A stretch of 64,000 nt of DNA, taken from positions 3,100,001-3,164,000 of the forward strand of contig NZ_BSST01000001.1 in assembly GCF_030161395.1 (NCBI RefSeq), read 5' to 3'. The first letter of the stretch is position 1. Every line of letters starts with the position of its first letter. Below are positions 25,901 to 34,664 of this stretch, in pieces. The DNA comes from Thalassotalea insulae (GTDB lineage: Bacteria; Pseudomonadota; Gammaproteobacteria; Enterobacterales; Alteromonadaceae). The notes under the pieces were generated by a model. The model was not told the origin of the DNA and did no database searches. It worked only from the letters and a program-made list of their open reading frames with translations. Both the position numbers and the translations under genes were made by a program.

Positions 25901-26416
25901 CTAACGAGTTATTTTTGACACCTTAGAGCCTTCGATACTAACACTCGACATCAATCCTTGTTGATCGAAAATAAACGCATATGCATCATCTTGTAAGGTT
26001 GATGACGACAAATTTTTAGCGACGCCTTCAGTGACCACGACTACGGTTGGTCCAACACCTATTTCCCAGCCATGGGAGTCTTCAAGATATTTAACTGCTT
26101 TATCCGTCATCATAAACACCGCATAACCATAAGATTGGGCGCCTGCCTGTAATCCCCAAGATCCGGTAACTGAGTTGTAGTAATCAGTATATTCGTCTTC
26201 CTTGATTAGCACGCCTTCACCGTAACTGCCGCCAAACACAAGGCCAGCCTTGACAATATTGGGAAATACCAGTACTGCCTTGGCTTGTTTGGACAAATCA
26301 CTCGCCAGCGGACTGGTTTTGTATAAATATTTTAGCGCTTGTGCGGAATCTTTATTGAGATCCTCGGCAGTCGCCGCATATGCAGTGTTAACCGTGGTAC
26401 ATACTATCGCTGTCAT
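25901..26416 (-). CDS. SYLF-domain (Ysc84-like) lipid-binding protein, N-terminus in doubt
   Basis: 171 residues from the ATG at 26416. The mature domain is a clear SYLF/DUF500 domain: AKAVLVFPNIVKAGLVFGGS, YGEGVLIKEDEYTDYYNSVT, SWGLQAGAQSYGYAVFMMTD, GWEIGVGPTVVVVTEGVAKN. Such bacterial proteins are periplasmic and bind lipids. The annotated start gives a short signal peptide (MTAIVCTTVNTAYAAT) without basic residues and without a ribosome binding site. The codons just upstream read LRAAF, which would complete a normal signal peptide, but they lie in a frame with no start codon. See the entry for the overlapping upstream frame. Confidence 0.88.
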   Translation of the reverse strand: MTAIVCTTVNTAYAATAEDLNKDSAQALKYLYKTSPLASDLSKQAKAVLVFPNIVKAGLVFGGSYGEGVLIKEDEYTDYYNSVTGSWGLQAGAQSYGYAVFMMTDKAVKYLEDSHGWEIGVGPTVVVVTEGVAKNLSSSTLQDDAYAFIFDQQGLMSSVSIEGSKVSKITR

Positions 26417-26514
26417 GAACGCGGCTCGTAAAACTTAATAGCTAACTGTGGTTTACTAGGATGTTGGTAACCTGGTTTTATGTTATGGCCTGTAAATAAA
26501 GTGGATATATACAT
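26413..26514 (-). CDS. 33-residue upstream frame of SYLF gene: leader peptide or frameshifted N-terminus
   Basis: Starts with ATG preceded by TTAGGAGAACACC, the best ribosome binding site in this gene's neighbourhood, and reads MYISTLFTGHNIKPGYQHPS, then KPQLAIKFYEPRS. The stop overlaps the SYLF ATG (ATGA). If one base were added near AAGTTTTACG (about 26435), the frame would continue as ...LAIKVLRAAFMTAIVCTTVN into the SYLF gene, giving a full signal peptide. It is therefore either a coupled leader peptide or the true start of the SYLF gene separated by a frameshift or sequencing error. Confidence 0.5.
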   Translation of the reverse strand: MYISTLFTGHNIKPGYQHPSKPQLAIKFYEPRS

Positions 26515-26636
26515 GGTGTTCTCCTAAGTACAAAAGTGCAATGATGACAAGACCCAACACTATGCCAATGGTTGGTTAAGCTATAATAAAAACAAATATG
26601 GCAAGGGTCGGTACGTTATCGCACACGGATCATTAA

Positions 26637-27374
26637 TCATGATGTTGTAAAACCATTCCCACCGCGTTTTTTAACGTGATACATGGCATGATCGGCATGT
26701 TCAATAAGCGTTTTAGCATCAGTGCCATCTTGAGGATAGATTGCCACACCAATACTGGCGGCCAAAGGGATAGTATGTTCATTCATCACACTAGGCTGAG
26801 CTAATACAGTGATCATTTTTTTCGCCACTTTTTCAACATCATCAAGGCAAGATATTTCATTGAGTAAGGCGATAAATTCATCACCCCCATAGCGACTTAG
26901 CGTATCACTTTCACGCATCACAGCGCTTAAGCGATTTGCAACGTCTTTTAGAATTTTGTCGCCCATGGCATGACCTAAGTTATCATTGACGGGTTTAAAT
27001 TGGTCGAGATCGATAAACAACAAGGCAAAATTTTTGTTATGTCGCTTGGTCGCATTGACTGCAAGGCTGATGCATTCCAGCATAAATGCTCGATTGGCTA
27101 AGCCAGTAAGCCCATCTCGTTGGCTATGTTGCTCAAGTTCATCATATTTAAGGTTTGCCATATCTTTTTCAGCAAAAGCGTTTAATGTTGAAAAAACCAA
27201 TTGTTGGTTAACTTCTCTAAGTTGCTCTAGCAGTGCTTCATTTTTATCCACTAACTGCTTAATATTTTTTTGCTCAGCACGTAATTTTTTATTTTCTGCC
27301 GTCAGTTTTTTTATCTGACGTTTTAATTGTACTGAATCGTTTTGTAGCGCATTTTTTTGAGTTTGATCGGACAT
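26637..27374 (-). CDS. Diguanylate cyclase with N-terminal coiled coil
   Basis: 245 residues. Residues ~10-60 form a coiled coil (LKRQIKKLTAENKKLRAEQK). The GGDEF domain covers ~85-245 with the active motif GGDEF at 163-167 and the inhibitory site RESD at 154-157, five residues before it, as in enzymes subject to c-di-GMP feedback. Other family marks are RDGLTGLANRAFML, FIDLDQFKPVNDNLGHAMGD and ADHAMYHVKKRGGNGF. It makes cyclic di-GMP from two GTP in the cytoplasm. No sensor domain or membrane segment is seen. It lies 16 bp after the hypothetical gene at 27391-27930, so both are likely cotranscribed. Confidence 0.94.
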   Translation of the reverse strand: MSDQTQKNALQNDSVQLKRQIKKLTAENKKLRAEQKNIKQLVDKNEALLEQLREVNQQLVFSTLNAFAEKDMANLKYDELEQHSQRDGLTGLANRAFMLECISLAVNATKRHNKNFALLFIDLDQFKPVNDNLGHAMGDKILKDVANRLSAVMRESDTLSRYGGDEFIALLNEISCLDDVEKVAKKMITVLAQPSVMNEHTIPLAASIGVAIYPQDGTDAKTLIEHADHAMYHVKKRGGNGFTTS

Positions 27375-27390
27375 CAGCGTGGCACTTTAC

Positions 27391-27930
27391 TTAATGACTG
27401 GTCGTTAAGCTGTTATTTACTAAATTGGGATTAGTAAAAGTTTTATTATCAATTAATTTAACTGTCGCTGATTTTTGTAACAGTTGATGAGTGAGCTTTT
27501 GGCCAAATAATTTAGTCAGCAGTAGGCAGCTGTTATGCCATAACGTCTGTTGCGCTGCTACCGTGATAGTGCACGGTTTTGTCAGTAATTGGTGTTGTAA
27601 GTTTGCTAGCGGATCAATGCTCGATTGTTCACTCGATAACCAAGAATATGCGGTTGCACTTAACGATAAACACCGTTGAAATACCGCCAATGCAGCACTT
27701 TCACCGATCAAAGGCCTAAGTGCTGCCATTAAGTTACGCCACTGACTTATGGTTAAATGGGTTGATATATTGACCGGATTTTTTTGCTGATGATAAATTG
27801 CCGCATTCCTACGTCGTCGAGAAATACTAGCTGTTGGACTGGTAAGCATATGTGAATAGGGACGCTTGTCGGTAAATACTGAGGCATGCATTGCCATCGC
27901 AGGTAACGGTTTATGTAAGATATATTTCAT
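27391..27930 (-). CDS. Hypothetical protein upstream of diguanylate cyclase
   Basis: 179 residues, no family recognised. The N-terminal ~50 residues are basic and polar (SPTASISRRRRNAAIYHQQK). The rest looks helical (LTISQWRNLMAALRPLIGES, LFGQKLTHQLLQKSATVKLI), with several Trp/Cys residues. No signal peptide is visible. GAGGATAAGCTCA precedes the ATG. It ends 16 bp before the diguanylate cyclase gene in the same direction, so a regulatory partner of that enzyme is possible but unsupported by motifs. Confidence 0.65.
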   Translation of the reverse strand: MKYILHKPLPAMAMHASVFTDKRPYSHMLTSPTASISRRRRNAAIYHQQKNPVNISTHLTISQWRNLMAALRPLIGESAALAVFQRCLSLSATAYSWLSSEQSSIDPLANLQHQLLTKPCTITVAAQQTLWHNSCLLLTKLFGQKLTHQLLQKSATVKLIDNKTFTNPNLVNNSLTTSH

Positions 27931-28061
27931 TGAGCTTATCCTCCATTTTATTGCTCATTATTGCTCAGATTATGTTGAAGATTTATTTGATGTTCGCTGG
28001 TTGTTTAAGATGAAAATCAGCGTGTAATACTAAGCTTCTTGACGCGCTGTTTTTAATGTTG

Positions 28062-28277
28062 CTACTTCTGGTTTCTGGTAAAGAAACAGTAGAGCTGGTT
28101 CATCGCCACGAAACGATTTACCTGCCGTTCGTCGGCATCGTATATAAGTGAAAAGCCAGTTTCACTTGGGAGCATAGTTGTTGCCTGTTCTTTTGGTGTT
28201 GAGCAAATAGTAGAACTTTTCGCTGCATGTTGAGCGAAATAGGGTGTTGTTGTCTTTTTCTCGTAATTTTTGTTCAT
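28062..28277 (-). CDS. Shortened, diverged paralogue of the CsbD-like protein
   Basis: 71 residues. The start (MNKNYEKKTTTPYFAQHAAK) resembles that of the CsbD-like gene at 28564 (MTKNYENKSTPRS), and the end (DADERQVNRFVAMNQ) resembles its DAADKQVNGFFTK. The central W..LTEEEL..TAGN..KL core is missing or unrecognisable. The ribosome binding site (AAAGGAAATACC) is like the one at the paralogue. It is probably a degenerating copy, perhaps non-functional. Confidence 0.55.
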   Translation of the reverse strand: MNKNYEKKTTTPYFAQHAAKSSTICSTPKEQATTMLPSETGFSLIYDADERQVNRFVAMNQLYCFFTRNQK

Positions 28278-28563
28278 GGTATTTCCTTTAAGATTTAAAC
28301 GCGCTGGTAAATGAACATTATTTACTTTGCTAAGACACTAAAGTCTCAAAAATGGTAAGAGACTTCTGTACGCTAGCTAGCATAGCGCTGTTTTTTTTTG
28401 AAATATTGTTTAAAAAAGTGCGATCAATGAGTAATGATTGATTTTTGATGTTAGTTCATTCATTTGCGACGGTGATATCGGTAGCCTATTTGAAGGAAAA
28501 AGCGTCAAGATAAACGATGTCTGCTTAACCTGCCGCCCTTAAATATTAGATGAGGTGTAAATG

Positions 28564-28860
28564 TTAGATGTGGTGCTTGGTAAAGAAGCCATTTACCTGT
28601 TTATCGGCAGCATCGTGAGTGATTGCATAGCGAGTTTCTATCATGTCAGCCAATTTCTTTTTATTACCGGCCGTTTTGACTAATTCCTCTTCAGTTAGTT
28701 TTTTCCATAAATCTTTTGCAGCGTTTACCTGTTTTTTTGACCAAACAGCAATGTTTTTAGCCTCCTGTTTAATTTGCGTTTCAGGTGATGCCGTTTTGGC
28801 TACTTGGGTCATTGAACTGGGTGAGCGTGGTGTTGATTTGTTTTCGTAATTCTTAGTCAT
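28564..28860 (-). CDS. CsbD/YjbJ-like stress protein
   Basis: 98 residues from the ATG at 28860, preferred because AAAGGAAAACACC precedes it; an in-frame ATG 15 codons upstream lacks one. The C-terminal ~55 residues carry the CsbD pattern: LWKKLTEEELVKTAGNKKKL, MIETRYAITHDAADKQVNGF. The N-terminal ~40 residues are basic, Ser/Thr-rich and probably disordered. CsbD-like proteins are abundant under general stress and of unknown activity. The position in a cluster with lmo0937-, SYLF- and DUF3185-type genes is typical. Confidence 0.82.
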   Translation of the reverse strand: MTKNYENKSTPRSPSSMTQVAKTASPETQIKQEAKNIAVWSKKQVNAAKDLWKKLTEEELVKTAGNKKKLADMIETRYAITHDAADKQVNGFFTKHHI

Positions 28861-29166
28861 GGTGTTTTCCTTTGCACTAATGTGAAGCACGGAAATGTGC
28901 ATCAATCATGTGGCTAGAATAGGCAATACGGATCGATTACTCTGTGCGCTAGCGAGCTTAGCCATGGAAATTTTTGCGCTATGCTAGTATTGTCGAGAGG
29001 TTGAAACGTTGGTGAAATAAACAAACAGAGCTACGCAAGCGCTATCTTTTTGAACTCAAAGACAAAAGCGCCTAATGTCGATATACTTAAATTATCCAGT
29101 TGAGCACGCTTTGCTAAACTTCCTAAGCTTGATGTTTGTGACTTAGGAATAACAGAGGAAAATATC

Positions 29167-29781
29167 ATGTCAGCTCCTTTCTCACCCGATGCTCGCTTAG
29201 CTGTACCTAAACAGTTGCGCCTTAGAGCCGAGCAATTGTTAAAAGGCAATAGCATCCAGTCATCAATGAGTTCTCCCTTAAGCCCTGATGTATTGGCATT
29301 TCTCTATCAAATTGCCAGTTCGCCAGAAGGGAGTAGCGATGCACTTAAACTCTTGCATGAATTTCAGGTACATCAAGTGGAGTTAGATTTACAGTTCAAG
29401 CAACTTGAAACGAATGAGCAAGAGTTAAACAAAATAGTCACGTACTATCGATCACTGTTTGCTCTCGCTCCTGCAGCTTATTTAGTGACATCGCTTAGCG
29501 GTCAGATCATTGAAGGCAATAAAGCGGCAGCCGACTTACTGGGTATTGATCAGTTAGCGTTGGATGATTTTTCTATTGTTAACTTAGTTGATATCCAAGC
29601 TAAACCACAGTTACAACAACAGTTACAAACATTGCTTGAAGGCGCGGTGCGGGTGCAGTGTGAGTTGATAGTAAATTGCCAACAGCGAGGCATGCAACCC
29701 ATGCTGATGGTTGCCAACCTTGGTCTTGATGGCGCATCAGTCCAGATGGTGTTGTTTGAAGGTGTTTCAGCTATTGCTTAA
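29167..29781 (+). CDS. PAS-domain protein paired with CheB-CheR
   Basis: 204 residues. An N-terminal helical region (LLHEFQVHQVELDLQFKQLE, a coiled coil) leads into a PAS domain at ~95-200 (YRSLFALAPAAYLVTSLSGQ, IIEGNKAAADLLGID). There is no output domain. The combination of this short helical-PAS layout and a CheB-CheR-PAS protein 54 bp downstream is common, the former supplying a sensor. Strong ribosome binding site (CAGAGGAAAATATC). Confidence 0.82.
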   Translation: MSAPFSPDARLAVPKQLRLRAEQLLKGNSIQSSMSSPLSPDVLAFLYQIASSPEGSSDALKLLHEFQVHQVELDLQFKQLETNEQELNKIVTYYRSLFALAPAAYLVTSLSGQIIEGNKAAADLLGIDQLALDDFSIVNLVDIQAKPQLQQQLQTLLEGAVRVQCELIVNCQQRGMQPMLMVANLGLDGASVQMVLFEGVSAIA

Positions 29782-29835
29782 GGTGTTCGCGGCTTGTGTT
29801 AATATACCCTATTTCAATGTTTTAAGGCGATTTAA

Positions 29836-32379
29836 ATGAATTTACCGGCAACAGACGGTATGACTTCTGGTACCGATGACAATGTTCGTATTGTCGGTAT
29901 TGGTGCATCGGCTGGTGGCTTGTCTGCGCTCGAACTATTTCTGAAAAATACCTTAGAAAATACCTCTTTAGCCTATATTGTTGTGCAACATCTCGATCCT
30001 GTCCATAAAGGTATGCTGCCGGAGCTATTGCAACGAAAAACGGCAATGCCGGTCAAAGAAGCACGACAAGGCATGAAAATTCGTGCAGATCATGTGTATG
30101 TGATCCCGCCAAACAAGGAACTCACGGTGCAGCACAATTGTTTGCATTTAGCGAAACCCGCCGAACCTCGCGGGATGCGACTGCCGATCGACGTACTTTT
30201 TTCTTCATTGGCGATAACTCAGGGCGAGCGAGCCATTGGCGTGGTGTTATCGGGTATGGGCTCAGACGGTAGCGCTGGTTTAGAGGCGATAAAGGCAGTA
30301 GGCGGTTTAACCTTGGCTCAAACGCCTGAAACCGCAGAATTTGACTCCATGCCCATAAGTGCTATATCGGCAGGTTACGTAGATATTGTCACACCCGCAG
30401 ATGAACTATTAGACCGTATTATTGCGTATACCAAGCAAGAGACGGAGAAAGGTAGCACACTAATAAAGCCGTCAAAAAAAACATCTTCTTTGTCGAATGC
30501 ACCTTTACAAGCCATTACTAAGTTGATGCATCAAAAAACAGGACATGACTTTTCGCTTTATAAAACCAGCACCTTGCATCGTCGTATTGAACGGCGAATG
30601 ATCATTCATAACATCGATTCATTGCACGCCTATGTGAATTTTCTCAAGCATAATGCTCAGGAAATAGAGCTGTTATTCAAAGAATTGTTGATTGGTGTCA
30701 CTCAGTTTTTTCGCGATCAAGCGGTATGGGATTATTTAAAAGACAGTGCTCTGCCAACACTGTTAACCCGGCGAACCAAGCCGCATACCTTTAGGGCTTG
30801 GTGTATCGGCTGCTCTACCGGTGAAGAAGCGTATTCACTAGCGATCATTTTTACTGAAGTGATACGGCAAATCGCCAACCCCAAAGCGTTCAGTGTTCAA
30901 ATTTTTGCTTCAGATCTGAGCCCTGATGCAATAGCGACGGCACGTCGAGGTCGCTATCCGCTGTCAATCACGGATCATATCCCTCAGACTTATTTAACAC
31001 GTTATTTCGATCGACATGACGACTATTACCAAATTAAGCAAAGTATTCGGGATATGGTGCTGTTTGCCCAACAGGATGTGATTATTGATCCGCCCTTTAC
31101 CAAGTTGGATCTTATTGTTTGTCGTAATTTAATGATCTATTTTAATACAAAATTACAAAGTAAATTATTGCCATTGTTTCATTATAGTTTGCGGCCTGGT
31201 GGTATGATGCTATTGGGATCATCAGAAACCATTGGCTCATTTAATTATTTATTTAGCGCGATCGCTTCAAAGTTTAAGTTATTTGATCGCCGCGATAATG
31301 TGCCTATTCGCAGTTCTGAATTTATGTTGAGTTCATTTCCACCTCTTACCTATGCCACTAAGGAGTTTTCTGTGCCTTCACCACGTAAGCCTGAACAACC
31401 TGTTAATAGCCTACAGTCTGCGGCTGACCATGTTTTGTTACAAGTCTATGCACCGGCAGCGGTTGTTGTTAACCAATTAGGCGATATTGTTTATATCAGT
31501 GGACGTACTGGCAAGTACCTTGAACCGGCGGCAGGTAAAGCAAATTGGAATTTTCATGCGATGATCCGAGAAAGCTTGCGCGCACCGCTTTATTTAGGCT
31601 TAAAACAGGCGATGACACAAAGTGAACCGATTCATTTAAATGGGCTGTCAGTACAGTTTGAAGAGTTCGACTATTTGGTTGATATCACTATACAAGCATT
31701 TCAGGAGCCTAAAGCGCTGAAAGAGTTGATCATGGTGGTATTTCACGATGTTGACACAGCAAATAAACACAAACGAAAAAACAAGCCCGATTTGGACTTG
31801 GCACATGAGGCTCAGCTGCAACAATATCGCCTTGAAATAGAAACGTTACGCGAAGAAGCGAGAGCGTCTAAAGAAGAACTACAATCGTCTAACGAAGAGT
31901 TGCAATCAACCAACGAAGAACTGCAATCGACTAACGAGGAACTGACTACATCCAAAGAAGAGATGCAGTCAATGAACGAAGAATTACAAACGATCAATAA
32001 CGAGCTGCAAACCAAGCTTGATGATCTGGCGCTTGCACAAAGTGATATGCAAAATATTCTCAATAGTATTGAGATTGCGATATTATTTCTCGATCAAAAA
32101 CTCAATGTCAGGCGTTTTACCGAGCGGGCAGCGAAAATTATTAGCTTAAGAGAAAGTGATGTTGGCCGGCCACTTAGCGACCTAACTTCTTGCCTGATCT
32201 ACCCTGAACTGAATGACGATGCAAGTGAAGCATTACGTACTTTGGTGTTTTCAGAGAAAGAAATTCCCACCGACGATGGTCGTTGGTATTCGATACGAAT
32301 TATGCCTTATCGACGATTAGATAACATGATTGATGGTGTCGTCATCACCATGGTTGATATTAGTAAGACGAAAAAGTAG
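29836..32379 (+). CDS. CheB-CheR fusion (methylesterase + methyltransferase + PAS)
   Basis: 847 residues. Residues ~15-200: CheB methylesterase with the Ser of GIGASAGGLSAL, the His of VVQHLDP and the Asp of VLSGMGSDGSAG. Residues ~225-490: CheR with its SAM-binding CIGCSTGEEAYSLAI, VIIDPPF and LIVCRNLMIYF. A PAS-like region, a Glu/Asn-rich coiled coil (ELQSSNEELQSTNEELQSTN) at ~665-735 and a last PAS domain follow. No kinase domain or receiver is present. Such proteins modify receptors in unorthodox chemosensory paths or act with separate kinases. It is likely cotranscribed with the PAS gene before it. Confidence 0.94.
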   Translation: MNLPATDGMTSGTDDNVRIVGIGASAGGLSALELFLKNTLENTSLAYIVVQHLDPVHKGMLPELLQRKTAMPVKEARQGMKIRADHVYVIPPNKELTVQHNCLHLAKPAEPRGMRLPIDVLFSSLAITQGERAIGVVLSGMGSDGSAGLEAIKAVGGLTLAQTPETAEFDSMPISAISAGYVDIVTPADELLDRIIAYTKQETEKGSTLIKPSKKTSSLSNAPLQAITKLMHQKTGHDFSLYKTSTLHRRIERRMIIHNIDSLHAYVNFLKHNAQEIELLFKELLIGVTQFFRDQAVWDYLKDSALPTLLTRRTKPHTFRAWCIGCSTGEEAYSLAIIFTEVIRQIANPKAFSVQIFASDLSPDAIATARRGRYPLSITDHIPQTYLTRYFDRHDDYYQIKQSIRDMVLFAQQDVIIDPPFTKLDLIVCRNLMIYFNTKLQSKLLPLFHYSLRPGGMMLLGSSETIGSFNYLFSAIASKFKLFDRRDNVPIRSSEFMLSSFPPLTYATKEFSVPSPRKPEQPVNSLQSAADHVLLQVYAPAAVVVNQLGDIVYISGRTGKYLEPAAGKANWNFHAMIRESLRAPLYLGLKQAMTQSEPIHLNGLSVQFEEFDYLVDITIQAFQEPKALKELIMVVFHDVDTANKHKRKNKPDLDLAHEAQLQQYRLEIETLREEARASKEELQSSNEELQSTNEELQSTNEELTTSKEEMQSMNEELQTINNELQTKLDDLALAQSDMQNILNSIEIAILFLDQKLNVRRFTERAAKIISLRESDVGRPLSDLTSCLIYPELNDDASEALRTLVFSEKEIPTDDGRWYSIRIMPYRRLDNMIDGVVITMVDISKTKK

Positions 32380-32496
32380 CTTACGTAATAAACTTTGACT
32401 TTGCCGTGTCTTGCTTATCCCGATCAGTAATGATTATTAGACTTTATTTTTTACCTGATGAATGACGACAACAGGGCAGCCCCATTAATTTAACAA

Positions 32497-32648
32497 GAAA
32501 AGGGGGGCCGTGACACATGTGTCTCATCCGCATTTAAAGGGGTTAATGTAATCAGTACTTGAACTTAATGCCTTATCAAATTGAGGAGTTTTATCGGGAA
32601 AGTGCATTTTATAGGAAATAAAAAAGCCTCAACATAAATGCTGAGGCT
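32497..32648. repeat. Copy 1 of a ~150-bp diverged duplication
   Basis: This stretch and 34036-34185 align over their whole length, for example ACACATG(T/C)GTCTCATCCG, CCTTATCAAATTGAGG, TTTTATCGG, and the identical terminator AGCCTCAACATAAATGCTGAGGCT. Each copy leads directly into a tRNA-Thr 3' fragment, so it marks the same kind of island boundary. Confidence 0.85.
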
Positions 32649-32714
32649 GCTTGTCTTCAAAAGAGGGAATGGTGTCGACTGCCGGAGTCGAACTGGCGAC
32701 CTAGTGGTGACAAG
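32625..32714 (-). repeat. tRNA-Thr 3'-end fragment with terminator, copy A (diverged island boundary)
   Basis: Minus-strand transcription terminator (stem 32625-32648 with T run) followed by the 3' part of tRNA-Thr including CCA (tgg at 32670-32672). It matches the intact gene for about 35 bases with one change and then diverges (CTAGTGGTGACAAG for CTACTGATTACAAG). It is the leftmost and most worn of four copies. It cannot encode a tRNA. Confidence 0.88.
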
Positions 32715-32823
32715 TTATCTACTTGGGCAGCATCAAACTACTATTCAAGCGGCACAAACACCTAACTTATGGCTAGCAATATAAAAATAGCCCTAGTGGT
32801 TACTCGCTCTCTATGTGACAAGA

Positions 32824-33795
32824 TCAGTCTATTAAATCCAGACGTTCAAGTCTTTCTTTTGCTAGAGTATATCTTGCGCGAACATCATCAATTTGCTGTT
32901 GAGTTAACTTCTGACCAAGGGTACGAAGCCCTCCATCAGCATCATTATGGTGAATCCCAAAAGCAAACTTAAGGTATTCTAAAAGTAACGGCTGAGCATC
33001 AAGATATGAAATGGAATTCATAGCCTGAGAAATTTTATTTGCCTCGGCCCATTCTCCATTATTAACATACTCCTGCATAGTTACACTGGCTTTTGGGAAT
33101 ATACAACCTACACCTGTAATTCCACCGCATGCTCCAGCAAGTCCTGCATGTACAGTGACTGTGTCAACACCGGCCAAAATTTTTAAATCTTTGTTCTCTA
33201 ACATTAGCGTTTCAATAATTGAAACATCTGTCGTCGATATTTTAAGTGCGATTACTTCAGGTAAAGCAGCAAGTCTTTTTAGAAGATCTGTTGAAAGTGC
33301 ATGATATCCAGCTGCATCAGGGTTGTTATAAGGCATAATTGTAACGCCTGCTTCTTTTGCCGCTGTTGCTGAAAGCTCATAATACGCATACATTTCTTCA
33401 TCAGAAGGAGCTTCCTTAGTTTTTGGCGGCATGACCATAACTGTATCCACGCCAACCGTCGCTAGTTCTTTGACGATTTTGGCAAGCTCTTCTTTAGTTT
33501 CTGCAGCCGCTCCACTAATTAATGGCACATTGAATTCTTTAGCAACATCTGAAAGGGCGTTAAGTAAAGAAAGACGCTGTTCAGAGCTTAGGTAGCTATT
33601 CTCACCTAGAGTACCAGAGCCGACAAGCCCACCCATTCGGGTTCCGCCTTTTCCTTGAACTTTTAAAATATCTGCAGCGTATTTTTTTGTTACTTCAAGG
33701 TCAATTTCAAGGGCACCGGATTCTGACTCTTTTAGCCATGTAAACACGGCAGGCATAACCGTATATCGCCAGTCTGTGTTATTCATTTCCATCAT
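32824..33795 (-). CDS. DHDPS/N-acetylneuraminate lyase-family aldolase
   Basis: 323 residues, a TIM barrel of the dihydrodipicolinate synthase superfamily. The Schiff-base Lys is in VIALKISTTD, the catalytic Tyr in IMPYNNPDAAGY, and the substrate-carboxylate loop is GSGTLGENSYLS. The family condenses or cleaves alpha-keto acids such as pyruvate, and the exact substrate (lysine path, hydroxyproline, sugar acid) cannot be read. It is the only gene between tRNA fragments A and B and so looks like cargo of a small island. AAGAGAAAAT precedes the first ATG; two more in-frame Mets follow within four codons. Confidence 0.9.
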   Translation of the reverse strand: MMEMNNTDWRYTVMPAVFTWLKESESGALEIDLEVTKKYAADILKVQGKGGTRMGGLVGSGTLGENSYLSSEQRLSLLNALSDVAKEFNVPLISGAAAETKEELAKIVKELATVGVDTVMVMPPKTKEAPSDEEMYAYYELSATAAKEAGVTIMPYNNPDAAGYHALSTDLLKRLAALPEVIALKISTTDVSIIETLMLENKDLKILAGVDTVTVHAGLAGACGGITGVGCIFPKASVTMQEYVNNGEWAEANKISQAMNSISYLDAQPLLLEYLKFAFGIHHNDADGGLRTLGQKLTQQQIDDVRARYTLAKERLERLDLID

Positions 33796-34005
33796 ATTTT
33801 CTCTTGTTTAAATAGTATTGTATACATTATACCATGCTATTTGTGTCAGTTAAACTATCTATGACAAAGACGAAGGTTTATTGGCTTTTTCTAAATTCAG
33901 AGCCGTGGTCAATACGTCTACCAACTCCATGCAACACCGTTGTTAGGCCATAAAACAATTGAAGTCTTTTTATCTGCTTATTTAATGTGATTTATTTTAA
34001 ACTAA

Positions 34006-34044
34006 AGAAGAAAAGAAAAGAAAAGAAAAGAAAAGAAAGGGGGC
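34006..34044. repeat. AAAAG microsatellite followed by a G run
   Basis: AAAAG is repeated five times exactly (34011-34035), with partial units on both sides and a run of Gs after. It lies at the start of duplication copy 2, at a probable old island junction, and could vary by slippage. Confidence 0.9.
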
Positions 34045-34185
34045 AGCAACACATGCGTCTCATCCGTATTTAAAGTGACTAACTTAATTAGTCGCTCGAA
34101 CTAAATGCCTTATCAAATTGAGGCGTTTTATCGGAAAAGTACGTTTTTTGGAAATAAAAAAGCCTCAACATAAATGCTGAGGCTT
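34036..34185. repeat. Copy 2 of the ~150-bp diverged duplication
   Basis: Partner of 32497-32648, ending in the same terminator stem. The 869-bp gap between the aldolase gene and the PEP-CTERM gene holds this copy, the microsatellite, tRNA fragment B and an AT-rich leader; I see no gene there. Confidence 0.85.
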
Positions 34186-34245
34186 CGTTATAAATGGTGC
34201 CGACTGCCGGAGTCGAACTGGCGACCTACTGATTACAAGTCAGTT
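34161..34245 (-). repeat. tRNA-Thr 3'-end fragment with terminator, copy B
   Basis: The terminator stem is 34161-34184. The tRNA-derived part, with four leading bases (34191-34245), is identical over 55 bp to 42668-42722 at the intact gene: CCA end, T arm, variable region, anticodon stem and part of the loop side. It then stops matching. Same orientation as the gene. Typical of an attachment site left by tRNA-targeting integrases. Confidence 0.93.
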
Positions 34246-34664
34246 TCTAGGTGGTGGATACTCGCTTATTTTTCTGCTATGAGATGGTCTTTCGGCATTG
34301 AAATACAATAATTGGCATCTCTGAGTTTTAATCAGTTACACTGCTGAAATACATGCTTTAGGTGATTTAAACTAATTTATTTAGATGTTTTTTACTATTT
34401 GATAGTTAAATTCAATCATCTAACCGTAATATCATAGGCAATTTATAACTTACTTGGTTTTGTTAATATTTTCTAATAGGTGGGTAAGTTGGTTGATGTC
34501 AAGTTATTTTACAGTGTAACTTAATTCCAAATTACTTAAATTTTCATTGTATTGAAATTGTTTGATAATTTGTGCTTGGCATGACTGTTGCGTTAATGCT
34601 TTGCAAAGGTTAATAAATTACTTTTTCAACTATTACCTACCAAAATAAATTAAAGGAATATCAA

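Noticed and set aside
29031..29255. Minus-strand 74-codon frame overlapping the PAS gene start
   Set aside because: No motif, and it conflicts with the strong ribosome binding site and coding sequence of the PAS gene.
32769..32972. Plus-strand 67-codon frame opposite the end of the aldolase gene
   Set aside because: Mostly antisense to a clear TIM-barrel gene, without start signals or family resemblance.
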